A stretch of 64,000 bases of DNA from R-RK-3 sp031399085 (GCA_031399085.1 JANNOQ010000007.1:85098-149097); one strand, 5' to 3'. Counted from the stretch's first letter, positions 8,198 through 16,920 are shown. Numbers and translations are program-made. The notes: a model not told the origin generated them from the sequence alone.

Positions 8198-9038
8198 TGC
8201 CCTTGCGGTCCTCGCACAGCTTGATCACGGCGGCGGCGGTTTCCTCGATCGAGCGGCGCGTCACGTCGATCACCGGCCATTGATGTCGCCCGCAGAGCCG
8301 CCGCGTGAAGGCGATCTCCTTCTCGATCTTTTCCGTATCGGTGTAATCTTGGTTTTTTGCGTCGTTCATTCCGAGCAGGCGCTGGCGGCGGATTTCGGCC
8401 AGACGCTGCGGGCTGGCGACCAGGCCCGCGACCACGGCGTTGCGCACCGTCTCCAATTCCGGCGGCGGCGGGATGTCGGGTATCAGCGAGACATTGGCCG
8501 TCTTGAAGCCGCGATTGGCCAGATAAAGGCTGGTCGGGGTTTTGGAGGTGCGGCTGGCGCCGATCAGCACGATGTCGGCGTCGTCAAGATCGGCGGTGCG
8601 CTGCCCGTCATCATGGGCCAGAGTGAAGTTCATCGCCTCGATGCGGCGGAAATAATCGGTGTTGAGCACATGCTGCCCGCCGACGACCGGCGTGGACGGC
8701 GTGCCAAGATAGGCCTCGAAGACTTTCAGCAGTGGCTCCAGCACGGGGACGCAAGGAATATTCAGCTCCTCGCAGCGCTGTTCGAGGTGACGCCCCAGCG
8801 TCCGGTCGACAATGGTGTAGAGCACGATGCCGGGCGTAGCTTCGACCTGCTGCAGCACGCGGTCGAGATGGCGGCGGTTGCGCACGAAGGGGTGGGAGTG
8901 TTTCAGCGCGCGGATGCTGGAATATTGAACGGCGGCGGCTTTGGCGATCGCGGCCAGCGTCTCGCCCGATGCGTCCGACACCATGTGCAGGTGAAAAAAC
9001 TTCGGCAGCTCCTTGGTAGTCTGTTGATAAGTCGTCAC
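8190..9038 (-). CDS. ppsR: Pyruvate, phosphate dikinase regulatory protein (DUF299, the RP001 family)
   Basis: A bifunctional serine/threonine kinase and pyrophosphorylase that inactivates and reactivates PEP synthase or pyruvate phosphate dikinase. The family's HMVSDASGETL start and P-loop-like GASRTSKTPTSLYLANRG are clear, followed by IPPPPELETVRNAVVAGL. The likely start is GTG at 9038 (282 residues); another GTG at 9089 would add 17 residues. This is the gene that borders oriC on one side in Caulobacter and Rickettsia, with hemE on the other, as here. It heads the minus-strand maf-aroE-coaE-dnaQ operon. Confidence 0.9.
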   Translation of the reverse strand: MTTYQQTTKELPKFFHLHMVSDASGETLAAIAKAAAVQYSSIRALKHSHPFVRNRRHLDRVLQQVEATPGIVLYTIVDRTLGRHLEQRCEELNIPCVPVLEPLLKVFEAYLGTPSTPVVGGQHVLNTDYFRRIEAMNFTLAHDDGQRTADLDDADIVLIGASRTSKTPTSLYLANRGFKTANVSLIPDIPPPPELETVRNAVVAGLVASPQRLAEIRRQRLLGMNDAKNQDYTDTEKIEKEIAFTRRLCGRHQWPVIDVTRRSIEETAAAVIKLCEDRKGNG

Positions 9039-9439
9039 GTTTGAGACCCCGCGGAGGTTTATGGAAAATCGGCCGACCGAGTCCCGCACCCTAATTCAAA
9101 AAACACCCACAGCCAGACGCGATGGGACACAAAAATTTCGCTTATGGGGACGCTTTTGCAAAGAACGAATTTTGCGCACGGCTTATGCCACAGTTGAGCA
9201 TTGCTTGTTTTGACGATATGCAATGAGCTGACAGGGGCAAGCGTTTGCTGTTTCAAGCTGAAATTCCGTGGCCGTCCCGGCGCATTGGCGGAGGCGCTTC
9301 GTAAACCCTGCGCCATGCCGCCAACCTGCCGCAAACTGTCGATAAAGGCGGGACAATCCGAGAATATCCGCAATTCACCGCCTTAGAATAATAGCCTAGT
9401 AAAAAAGCCTAAGGCTGTATTTTTAGGAAAAGCGAAGCG
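9022..9439. other. Candidate chromosomal replication origin (oriC)
   Basis: The gap between divergent ppsR and hemE holds no convincing gene. It carries two DnaA-box-like 9-mers one base off TGTGGATAA: TGTTGATAA (9022-9030, just inside ppsR) and TGTCGATAA (9337-9345). There is also a weaker ATATCCGCA (9364-9372). Next to hemE is an AT-rich stretch (9381-9427) with a GCCTTAG/CTAAGGC inverted repeat (9380-9386, 9409-9415), a candidate unwinding element. The ppsR-oriC-hemE arrangement is established for Caulobacter and Rickettsia. The origin call is inference from context plus these motifs. Confidence 0.65.
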
Positions 9440-10489
9440 ATGCAGGCTGCACAGCAGGGAACGCCCTCGACGCCGAAATTGATCCAGGTTCTGCAAGGCA
9501 AGGCGCTCGGCAGGCCGCCGGTCTGGCTGATGCGGCAGGCGGGCCGGTATCTGCCCGAATATCGGGAGCTGCGCGCCCAGTCGAATGGGTTCCTCGATAT
9601 GTGCTACCGGCCGGAACGCGCGGCGGAGATCACCTTGCAGCCGATCCGCCGGTTCGGTTTCGACGCGGCGATCCTGTTCGCCGATATCCTCATCGTGCCC
9701 GATGCCTTAGGGCAGCGGGTCGAATTCGAGGAGGGCGCCGGACCCAAGCTCGATGCGATGGAGCCCGCCGCGCTGCTGGCGCATTTGAAGCCGGATGCGA
9801 CGGGCGAGAAATATGGCCGAATTTTCGAGACCGTCGCCCGGGTGCGCGCCGAGCTTGCGCCAGAAACCGCGCTCATCGGATTTTGCGGCGCGCCTTGGAC
9901 GGTGGCGACCTACATGATCGCCGGGCACGGCACGCCGGATCAGGCCCCGGCGCGGCTTGCCGCCTATCGCGATCCGGAAAATTTCGCGGCGCTGCTCGAC
10001 CTCTTGGCCGACACTTCGGTCGCCTATCTGTCCGGCCAGATTGCCGCCGGCGCGCAGGTGGTGCAGATTTTCGATAGCTGGGCGGGCATTTTGCCGGATG
10101 ATGAATTTGCGCGCTGGGTGATCGCGCCGACCGTAAAAATGGTCAACGCGTTGAGCGATTTGCATCCAGACGTTCCGATCATCGGCTTCCCGCGCGGCGC
10201 GGGCGCGCTCTCCGAGGCGTTTGTGCGCGAAACCGGCGTCGACGGCATTGGCTGCGACACGGCGATGCCGCTGGCGCAAATGCGGGCGCTAGGAGCGCAG
10301 GCGGCGGTTCAGGGCAATCTCGATCCGCTGCTGCTTGTGGCCGGCGGGCACTTGCTCGAAACCCGAATCCAGAGCATCTTGGCCGCGCTTCAGGGGGTTC
10401 CGCATATTTTCAATCTCGGCCACGGCATTTTGCAGACGACGCCGATCGCGCATGTCGAGCGGTTGGTGAAGCTGGTCCGGGGCGATTAA
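9440..10489 (+). CDS. hemE: Uroporphyrinogen decarboxylase
   Basis: Removes four carboxyl groups from uroporphyrinogen III to give coproporphyrinogen III in haem synthesis. The 349-residue protein shows PPVWLMRQAGRYLPEYREL (substrate-binding Arg), ILFADILIVPDALG with the catalytic aspartate, GFCGAPWTVATYMI, and near the end NLGHGILQTTPIAHVERLV. The ATG follows AGGAAAAGCGAAGCG. It is the first plus-strand gene to the right of the putative oriC; in Caulobacter its promoter overlaps the origin. Confidence 0.96.
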   Translation: MQAAQQGTPSTPKLIQVLQGKALGRPPVWLMRQAGRYLPEYRELRAQSNGFLDMCYRPERAAEITLQPIRRFGFDAAILFADILIVPDALGQRVEFEEGAGPKLDAMEPAALLAHLKPDATGEKYGRIFETVARVRAELAPETALIGFCGAPWTVATYMIAGHGTPDQAPARLAAYRDPENFAALLDLLADTSVAYLSGQIAAGAQVVQIFDSWAGILPDDEFARWVIAPTVKMVNALSDLHPDVPIIGFPRGAGALSEAFVRETGVDGIGCDTAMPLAQMRALGAQAAVQGNLDPLLLVAGGHLLETRIQSILAALQGVPHIFNLGHGILQTTPIAHVERLVKLVRGD

Positions 10490-10499
10490 GCGCAGTCTT

Positions 10500-10585
10500 C
10501 GCTGATCCCTACGGAAGCGGGGATCCAGTACTCCCAGAAGCGCCGGTTTTACGGGATTTCCGCTTTCTCGGGAATGACAAGCAAC
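10500..10585. repeat. REP-like imperfect palindrome between hemE and hemJ
   Basis: Two paired blocks, a CCTACGGAAGCGGGGATCC segment and a GGGATTTCCGCTTTCTCGGG segment, face each other as an imperfect inverted repeat. The second has the GCTTTCTCGGGAATGAC shape typical of short dispersed palindromes. A related fragment (CATCCCCGCTTTCGCGG) lies at about 30059 after the small secreted-peptide gene. It lies entirely between two same-strand haem genes and may attenuate or stabilise the transcript. Confidence 0.45.
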
Positions 10586-10617
10586 TGTGGAAGACGTCAG
10601 GCAGGACGAGGGGCAGC

Positions 10618-11055
10618 GTGGATTCATATCTTTACATCAAAGCTTTCCACGTCATCGCGATGGTTGCGTGGATGGCCGGCATGTTCTATCTGCCGCGCCT
10701 TTACGTCTATCATGTCGACGCCAAGCCGGGTTCGGAGCTGTCCGAAACCTTGAAGATCATGGAGAACCGGCTCCTGCGCTACATCGTCAATCCGGCGATG
10801 ATCTTAACTTGGGTCCTCGGCCTGGCGCTGATTTTCGCCTTCGATGTCATCGACTTGCGCACCGCCGGCTGGCTGCATGCGAAGATCACGCTTGTGATTT
10901 TGTTAACGGTTTTCCATGTAATGCTTGCGCGATGGCGCAAGGATTTCGCCGCCGACCGCAATGTGCGGAGCGGGCGCTTCTACCGTGTCGCCAACGAAAT
11001 CCCGACTGTGTTATTGATTTTGATCGTGATTATGGTGATCGTGAAGCCATTCTAG
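10618..11055 (+). CDS. hemJ: Protoporphyrinogen IX oxidase HemJ
   Basis: Oxidises protoporphyrinogen IX to protoporphyrin IX in the inner membrane; this is the usual alphaproteobacterial replacement for HemG/HemY. The 145-residue protein has four hydrophobic segments, the conserved histidine in FHVIAMVAWMAGMFYLPRL, and WLHAKITLVILLTVFHVML with the family lysine. The start is GTG, with GAGGGGC eight bases upstream. It sits between hemE and rho, the standard order in this group. Confidence 0.95.
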   Translation: MDSYLYIKAFHVIAMVAWMAGMFYLPRLYVYHVDAKPGSELSETLKIMENRLLRYIVNPAMILTWVLGLALIFAFDVIDLRTAGWLHAKITLVILLTVFHVMLARWRKDFAADRNVRSGRFYRVANEIPTVLLILIVIMVIVKPF

Positions 11056-11320
11056 TGCCGGCTTGCGAAAATGGTTAAATCTGCGGCTTTCGCGGCGGCC
11101 ATTTCTTTGCTATAGTTCGAATCGTTATTCTTCAATTGGCCGAGAATCTGATTCCCTTCAGCTCGTATGAGAATTGAGCGTCCTGCGGAATGAATGCCGC
11201 ACGGCTCGCCGCTCATTGCGGGAACAACCGCCTCGAATGCCCCCCAGACCTATGGCAGCGCCAGATTTAGAAGCGCGCCTTCCCTTACCAATCCCGCAGG
11301 AAAGTTCGGAGTCATCCCGA

Positions 11321-12586
11321 ATGCAAGAAATGAAACTCCAAGACCTTAAAGTTAAATCGCCGACAGAGCTTTTAAGCTTTGCCGAAGGTGTGGAAGTCGA
11401 GAATGCCAGCACGATGCGCAAACAGGAGCTGATGTTCGCGATCCTTAAGCAACTGGCCGCCAAGGACGTCGATATTACTGGCATCGGCGTCGTTGAGACT
11501 TTGCAGGATGGCTTCGGCTTCCTGCGCTCGCCCGACGCCAATTACCTACCCGGTCCCGACGACATCTATGTCAGCCCGAGCCAGATCCGCCGCTTCGGCC
11601 TGCGCACCGGCGACACGGTCGAGGGCCAGATCCGCTCGCCCAAGGATGGCGAGCGCTATTTCGCCCTGCTCAAAGTCAACAAGATCAATTTCGACGAACC
11701 CGAGGCCATGCGCCATAAGGTTCATTTCGACAACCTGACGCCGCTCTATCCCGATGAATGGATGCGGATGGAGGTTGAGGCGCCCGATCAGAAGGATCAA
11801 AGCGGACGGGTGATCGACATCGTCGCGCCGCTCGGCAAGGGGCAGCGCGGGCTGATCGTCGCGCCGCCGCGCACTGGCAAGACCGTGCTTCTGCAAAATA
11901 TCGCCCATTCGATCACCTGCAACCATCCGGAATGCTACTTGATCGTGCTGCTCATCGACGAGCGCCCGGAGGAAGTCACCGACATGCAGCGCTCAGTAAA
12001 GGGGGAGGTGATTTCCTCCACCTTCGACGAGCCGGCCTCGCGCCACGTGCAGGTTGCCGAAATGGTGATCGAGAAGGCCAAGCGACTGGTCGAGCATAAG
12101 AAGGATGTCGTGATCCTGCTGGATTCGATCACCCGCCTCGGCCGCGCTTACAACACTGTCGTGCCGTCATCGGGCAAGGTGCTCACCGGCGGCGTCGACG
12201 CCAACGCGCTGCAGCGCCCCAAGCGCTTCTTCGGCGCGGCGCGCAATATCGAGGAAGGCGGCTCGCTGACGATCATTGCCACCGCGCTGATCGAAACCGG
12301 CAGCCGCATGGACGAGGTGATCTTCGAGGAGTTCAAAGGCACCGGCAATTCGGAAATCATCCTCGACCGCAAGGTCGCCGACAAACGCACCTTCCCCTCC
12401 ATCGACATCGCCCGCTCCGGCACGCGCAAGGAGGAATTGCTGGTCGCTCAAGGGCAGCTCAAGAAAATGTTCGTGCTGCGCCGTATCCTTAATCCGATGG
12501 GGACGATGGATGCCATCGAGTTCCTCATGGATAAGCTGCGGCAAACAAAGAATAATGGGGATTTCTTTGACTCGATGAATACTTGA
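11321..12586 (+). CDS. rho: Transcription termination factor Rho
   Basis: Hexameric RNA-dependent ATPase that ends transcription. The ATG at 11321 gives 421 residues, the usual rhizobial length, starting MQEMKLQDLKVKSPTELLSF. The RNA-binding domain has LQDGFGFLRSPDANYLPGPDD, the P-loop is PPRTGKTVLLQ (about residue 180), Walker B is VVILLDSITRLGRAY, and the Q-loop is VVPSSGKVLTGGVDAN. The frame is open 49 codons further upstream but without Rho similarity. The 265-bp leader holds no gene; a TATAGT hexamer near 11110 could be a -10 box. Rho often represses itself in such leaders. Confidence 0.96.
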   Translation: MQEMKLQDLKVKSPTELLSFAEGVEVENASTMRKQELMFAILKQLAAKDVDITGIGVVETLQDGFGFLRSPDANYLPGPDDIYVSPSQIRRFGLRTGDTVEGQIRSPKDGERYFALLKVNKINFDEPEAMRHKVHFDNLTPLYPDEWMRMEVEAPDQKDQSGRVIDIVAPLGKGQRGLIVAPPRTGKTVLLQNIAHSITCNHPECYLIVLLIDERPEEVTDMQRSVKGEVISSTFDEPASRHVQVAEMVIEKAKRLVEHKKDVVILLDSITRLGRAYNTVVPSSGKVLTGGVDANALQRPKRFFGAARNIEEGGSLTIIATALIETGSRMDEVIFEEFKGTGNSEIILDRKVADKRTFPSIDIARSGTRKEELLVAQGQLKKMFVLRRILNPMGTMDAIEFLMDKLRQTKNNGDFFDSMNT

Positions 12587-12616
12587 GGCCCAGGAATTAC
12601 GCCGGCATTGGCCTCA

Positions 12617-13816
12617 TCAGTCGACAGCCTCAAGCGGTCCCGTGAGCGCCATGCGAAAGGTGAACCGGGTTTCCTCCTCCGTCGAAACCAAATCCAGCGC
12701 GCCGGCATGGGCGCGGGCGATTTCCGACGCAATATAAAGCCCCAGACCCAACCCTTCGCCGCTGGACCGTCCGGCGCCGCGTGCGAACGCCTCAAATAAC
12801 CGCTTCGTCGAATCCGCCGGTATGGCAGCGCCGTGGTTTACGACCGATAGTTCGAAATTGCCGCCATCGGTTCGCGCCTCCACCCGCACCGGCCCGTTCG
12901 GGTCGCCATGCGCAAGGGCGTTGGCGACCAGATTGGAGAGGAGCTGTTGAATCCGCCCGCTATCGCACCTCACCGGGTGATCTAAAGCCAGATCATCGAT
13001 AATGACCCGATCCGGCCAGACCGCGCGCAGCTCGGAAATGACATCGCCCAATATCGCCGCGAGTTCGGTATTGAGCGTGCAGTCCAATCGAATGCCGCCG
13101 CCAATTTGGCCGCGCGCAAAATCCAGCACGTTGTCGACGAGGCCGGCCATGCGGACAACGCTTTTTCGCATCAGACCCAGCACTGCGGTCGAATTAGCAT
13201 CCAGCGGGGTCCGCAAAAGCGTTCTCACCCCGGCATCGACCGAGGCGAGCGGGTTACGCAGGTCGTGTCCGAGCACGGCTATGACTTGTTCCCTAAGGTC
13301 GGTTGCGCGCTGAGCGGTAGCGAGAGCGGCTTCACAGGCCGCTATCCGGTCCTGCGTATCAAGATGAAAACCGATTAAGTCGGCCAACAGCTTGAACATG
13401 CCGACAGTCTCGGGCCGGTTCAGCTGGACCGGTCTTGGGTCGATCGCGCATAGCGTGCCGAAAAATCGTCCATCGGGGGTGGAGATTGGAACCGAAATAT
13501 AGCTTTCAAAGCCGTAAAGTTTAGGCGTGGGATGATCGTGAAAAATATTGTCCCGCGACACATGGTCGATAACCACGAACTGGCCGCTTTGCCGAATCTC
13601 GTTGCAGATCGTCGTCCGCACGTCGAGCTCGCCGCCGGGCTTGAGGCCGAAATTGATCTCGTCGCGAACCGCGCACGCGATCCATCGATCCTCAGTGACC
13701 CGCGCAATGGCGGAAAATCCCATTCCGGTGGCGCGGCACACCACGTCCAGAATCATCGGAACGATATCGATCCTGGCGACTGCGGCCAAATCTTCGGCAA
13801 AAGGATTGATCGCCAT
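12617..13816 (-). CDS. GAF-domain sensor histidine kinase, cytosolic
   Basis: 399 residues without a membrane segment. A GAF domain covers roughly residues 15-150 (ICNEIRQSGQFVVIDHVS, GTLCAIDPRP). A HisKA dimerisation helix with H-box GHDLRNPLASVDAG (His near 181) follows, then a HATPase domain with N-box LLSNLVANALAHG and G-box GEGLGLGLYIASEIARAHAG. It should sense a soluble ligand or redox/light cofactor and phosphorylate a response regulator, but no regulator lies nearby. It is convergent with rho, 30 bp apart. Confidence 0.9.
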   Translation of the reverse strand: MAINPFAEDLAAVARIDIVPMILDVVCRATGMGFSAIARVTEDRWIACAVRDEINFGLKPGGELDVRTTICNEIRQSGQFVVIDHVSRDNIFHDHPTPKLYGFESYISVPISTPDGRFFGTLCAIDPRPVQLNRPETVGMFKLLADLIGFHLDTQDRIAACEAALATAQRATDLREQVIAVLGHDLRNPLASVDAGVRTLLRTPLDANSTAVLGLMRKSVVRMAGLVDNVLDFARGQIGGGIRLDCTLNTELAAILGDVISELRAVWPDRVIIDDLALDHPVRCDSGRIQQLLSNLVANALAHGDPNGPVRVEARTDGGNFELSVVNHGAAIPADSTKRLFEAFARGAGRSSGEGLGLGLYIASEIARAHAGALDLVSTEEETRFTFRMALTGPLEAVD

Positions 13817-13981
13817 AGGCTGATTTGAAATTTCCGAGTGATTTCCTGGCTAGATTATCAATGACGCGTTTAGAAGCCAATCGTTCCGCAATCCGCCAGA
13901 TGCGCATCAAATTGCTTGAGCCATGAAAAAACTCTGACATAAAGCGGTGGCAGAGTGATTGGGACGAGGAGAGCGGCCGCG

Positions 13982-14650
13982 ATGACGCGGAAGACGCAGA
14001 ATCGGATATTGTCGATTGTGGTGACGGGGCTGGTCGTGCTGATCGGCCTGGCGCTTGCGGCGAAGCTGTCCGGCATTGACTGGGCGCTGAACTTTTACGA
14101 GTTCATCCGCGACACCTCGCTGCTGATCGTCACCGTGATCGCCGCCTACATGGCATCGGTCTACCAGAAGCGGACGACATTTTTGCAGAATTTGCGCGAA
14201 CAGTGGCATGACATTGTGCGGGCTAAAGGGGAGCTGATCTATTTCTGCCACCTGGAGAAGCCCGAACTCGAGGACTATCTGATCGCCGCGCGCGATCTTT
14301 CGGAATGTATCGACACGATGCGCATTGTTTACACCAATGTCGGCGAGACTAATGAGCTGGTCGGGCTTTACCCTTACTCGCCCCTGCACCATATGAGAGT
14401 GGTCATGGAAGGCCTCGATCCGCGCAAAGGTGTGCCGACGCCTGAACAGCGCTATGCGGCACGCGGGGAAATTTGGGACGCTTTCCTGGCAATCCGCGAG
14501 CATTTTCTCGACGAATTCGACATTGAGGAGCCTTCGCGGCCGATCCTTGTCTACCGCATGAAACGACAGAGGCGCGACGGCGCCGCGCCCGAGGCCCTCA
14601 AACGCAAGGACCTGCAAGCCAAGCTTGCCGGACAGCAGCCAAGCCCATGA
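13982..14650 (+). CDS. Hypothetical two-segment membrane protein co-translated with typA
   Basis: Not recognised. The ATG at 13982, with GAGGAG ten bases upstream, gives 222 residues; a GTG at 13955 would add nine. Two N-terminal hydrophobic segments (ILSIVVTGLVVLIGLALAA and SLLIVTVIAAYMASVY) are joined by a short loop. A ~160-residue cytosolic part follows, with aromatic and acidic clusters (GELIYFCHLEKPELEDYL, EHFLDEFDIEEPSRPI) and a basic tail. Its last four bases overlap the typA start (ATGA), so the two are translationally coupled. A role linked to the ribosome-associated GTPase is possible but unproven. Confidence 0.75.
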   Translation: MTRKTQNRILSIVVTGLVVLIGLALAAKLSGIDWALNFYEFIRDTSLLIVTVIAAYMASVYQKRTTFLQNLREQWHDIVRAKGELIYFCHLEKPELEDYLIAARDLSECIDTMRIVYTNVGETNELVGLYPYSPLHHMRVVMEGLDPRKGVPTPEQRYAARGEIWDAFLAIREHFLDEFDIEEPSRPILVYRMKRQRRDGAAPEALKRKDLQAKLAGQQPSP

Positions 14651-16464
14651 ATCTGAGAAATATTGCGATCATCGCCCACGTCGATCACGGCAAAACCACC
14701 CTTATCGACGTTTTGCTGCGCCAGTCCGGCTCGTTCCGCGACAATCAACGCGTCGCCGAGCGCGCCATGGATTCCAACGATCTGGAGCGCGAGCGCGGGA
14801 TCACCATCCTTGCCAAGGTCACGTCGATCCTGTGGAAGGATACCCGCATCAACATCGTCGATACGCCCGGCCATGCCGATTTCGGCGGCGAGGTGGAGCG
14901 CATCCTGAATATGGTTGACGGCGCGATCGTGCTGGTCGACGCGTCAGAAGGGCCGATGCCGCAGACGAAATTCGTCGTGTCGAAGGCGCTGAAGGTGGGG
15001 CTGCGTCCCATCGTCGCCATCAACAAGATCGACAAGCCCGACGAGCGGCATGATGAGGTCATCAACGAAGTGTTCGATCTGTTCGCCGCGCTGGACGCCA
15101 ATGAGCACCAGCTCGATTTCCCGATCCTTTACGGTTCGGCCAAGGAAGGCTGGATGGCGCTGTCGCCAGAAGGACCGAAGGAGGGCATGGCGCCGCTGTT
15201 CGATCTGGTGCTGAGCCATGTCGCTCCCCCGAAGACCGGGGAAGGCGCGTTCAAGATGCTTGCGACCACAATCGAGGCCGACCCGTATGTGGGCCGCATT
15301 TTGACTGGCCGGATCAGCGCGGGCCGCGTGACGCCGGGGATGACCATCAAGGCGCTGTCCCGCGACGGCAAGGTGATCGAGCAAGGCCGCGCCTCGAAGG
15401 TGCTGGCCTTCCGGGGGCTCGACCGCGTTCCGGTCGAGGAAGCTTCGGCCGGCGAAATCATTGCGCTCGCCGGTCTCGCCCAGGCCACCGTCGCCGATAC
15501 GATCTGCGCGATCGACGTCACCGAGCCGATCGCCGCCCAGCCAATCGACCCGCCGACGCTGTCGATGACCTTCCGCATCAATGACGGCCCGCTCGCCGGT
15601 CTGGAAGGCGACAAGGTGCAAAGCCGCGTCATCCGCGACCGGCTGATGCGTGAGGCGGAGGGCAATGTTGCGCTGAAGATCTCGCAAACAGCCGATGTTG
15701 ACGCTTTTGAAGTGGCCGGACGCGGCGAATTGCAGCTCGCCATTCTGATCGAGACGATGCGCCGCGAAGGCTTCGAGATGACGGTGTCGCGGCCGCGCGT
15801 GGTGATGCAGTCCGACCCGGTGACCGGCCAGCGGCTGGAGCCGATCGAGGAAGCCATCATCGACGTGGACGAGGAATATACCGGCGCGGTCGTGCAGAAA
15901 CTGGGCGAGCGCCGGGCGGACCTGGTGGAAATGCGCCCCTCGGGCGGCGGGCGGCAGCGGCTTGTCTTCCATGTGCCGACGCGCGGGCTGATCGGCTATC
16001 AGACCGAGCTTCTGTCGGACACGCGCGGCACCGCGATTATGAACCGGCTGTTTCACGCCTACGCCCCGTTCAAGGGCGAGATCCCCGGGCGGCGCACCGG
16101 CGTGCTGATCTCCAACGGTCAGGGCGAGGCTGTCGCCTATGCGCTCTGGAACCTAGAGGATCGCGGGCCGATGATGATCCACCCGCAGACCAAGGTCTAT
16201 CAGGGCATGATCGTCGGCGAGCACACGCGGATCAACGATCTCGAAGTGAATGTGCTGAAGGGCAAAAAGCTGACCAACGTCCGCGCTTCCGGCCGCGACG
16301 ACAACGTGCTGCTAACGCCGCCGATGCGGATGACGCTGGAAGTGGCGCTTGCCTACATTCAGGACGATGAGCTGGTGGAGATCACGCCGCAGTCGATCCG
16401 GCTGCGCAAGCGCTATCTCGATCCGAATGAGCGGAAGAAGGCCGAACGGCTGTTGGCGGGCTAG
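14647..16464 (+). CDS. typA: Ribosome-associated translational GTPase TypA/BipA
   Basis: A translation-factor GTPase that binds 70S ribosomes and supports ribosome assembly and stress or cold growth. The 605-residue protein has G1 AHVDHGKTTLID, G2/switch ERERGITILAK, G3 DTPGHADFGGEV and G4 NKIDK. EF-G-like domains III and V follow, then the BipA-specific C-terminal domain (RTGVLISNGQGEAVAYALW, LTNVRASGRDDN). The start overlaps the upstream membrane-protein gene by four bases. The stop overlaps the end of a minus-strand dinD remnant. Confidence 0.96.
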   Translation: MNLRNIAIIAHVDHGKTTLIDVLLRQSGSFRDNQRVAERAMDSNDLERERGITILAKVTSILWKDTRINIVDTPGHADFGGEVERILNMVDGAIVLVDASEGPMPQTKFVVSKALKVGLRPIVAINKIDKPDERHDEVINEVFDLFAALDANEHQLDFPILYGSAKEGWMALSPEGPKEGMAPLFDLVLSHVAPPKTGEGAFKMLATTIEADPYVGRILTGRISAGRVTPGMTIKALSRDGKVIEQGRASKVLAFRGLDRVPVEEASAGEIIALAGLAQATVADTICAIDVTEPIAAQPIDPPTLSMTFRINDGPLAGLEGDKVQSRVIRDRLMREAEGNVALKISQTADVDAFEVAGRGELQLAILIETMRREGFEMTVSRPRVVMQSDPVTGQRLEPIEEAIIDVDEEYTGAVVQKLGERRADLVEMRPSGGGRQRLVFHVPTRGLIGYQTELLSDTRGTAIMNRLFHAYAPFKGEIPGRRTGVLISNGQGEAVAYALWNLEDRGPMMIHPQTKVYQGMIVGEHTRINDLEVNVLKGKKLTNVRASGRDDNVLLTPPMRMTLEVALAYIQDDELVEITPQSIRLRKRYLDPNERKKAERLLAG

Positions 16465-16652
16465 GGCAGGGCGGCTTTAGTGACTTCGATCATCTTCGTG
16501 ACGTCACGAAAATGATCGGCAATGTCTTCGTCGGCGGTTCGGCACGCGGTTTTGGCCCGCACAACGGCGGCTGCGAAATTTTCGCAGCGCTTATAGCCAA
16601 GCAGCGACGCTAGCTCTCTACCCCTCCAAAATTCGGCCCAGGACGCGATCAA
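16461..16652 (-). pseudogene. Remnant of a DinD/BRO-like gene (N-terminal fragment)
   Basis: Sixty-three codons read EFWRGRELASLLGYKRCENF and then DHFRDVTKMIEVTK. This matches my memory of the N-terminal part of DNA-damage-inducible protein D (FWxARELQxxLGY...WExF...HFRxTTKM). DinD proteins run to roughly 280 residues; here the frame stops within the typA stop codon, and nothing recognisable continues it. It also lacks the usual leading residues. I read it as a decayed fragment of a horizontally acquired gene, next to an AT-richer stretch. Confidence 0.65.
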
Positions 16653-16920
16653 AGGGCTTCGATGACACCGCCCTTCGACCGATCTTTTCTGGGGACATTC
16701 GGCATTTTGGGCATTTTCCTGCGCTCGATATCAACGACTGTGCGATGCTTAATTGCGCATGTCCGCGGTGTCTATTCTGTTTTCGTACGATACGTGTTCT
16801 TTCTATGTTCGACACAGTTAAGTCAGATTGCTCCGACTTTGCCGATTTGTCCGCCACATATGAGGCCCTCCATTGTATAGCGAAGGAAGCAGCGCCGGGG
16901 CGGTAACCAGACCGTCTCAC
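16653..16920. other. Non-coding gap upstream of the helicase gene
   Basis: The stretch is visibly richer in A and T than its neighbours (for example around 16740-16830). Short frames on both strands look accidental: no family motif, no ribosome site. Together with the dinD fragment it may be the scar of an old insertion. The helicase promoter should lie in its right half, but I cannot point to convincing -35/-10 boxes. Confidence 0.5.

Noticed and set aside
9059..9386. Short frames across the ppsR-hemE gap on both strands
   Set aside because: They lack ribosome sites and similarity, and the AT-rich, DnaA-box-bearing gap is better explained as an origin.
11108..11120. GTTCGAATC as a tRNA T-loop
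   Set aside because: No cloverleaf, acceptor stem or anticodon arm can be built around it; it lies in the rho leader.
13861..13926. 21-codon frame before the typA-linked membrane gene
   Set aside because: No ribosome-binding site and no conserved feature; too short to support.
14944..16056. 370-codon minus-strand frame inside typA
   Set aside because: Antisense to typA, His/Arg-rich without any domain; a GC-driven artefact.
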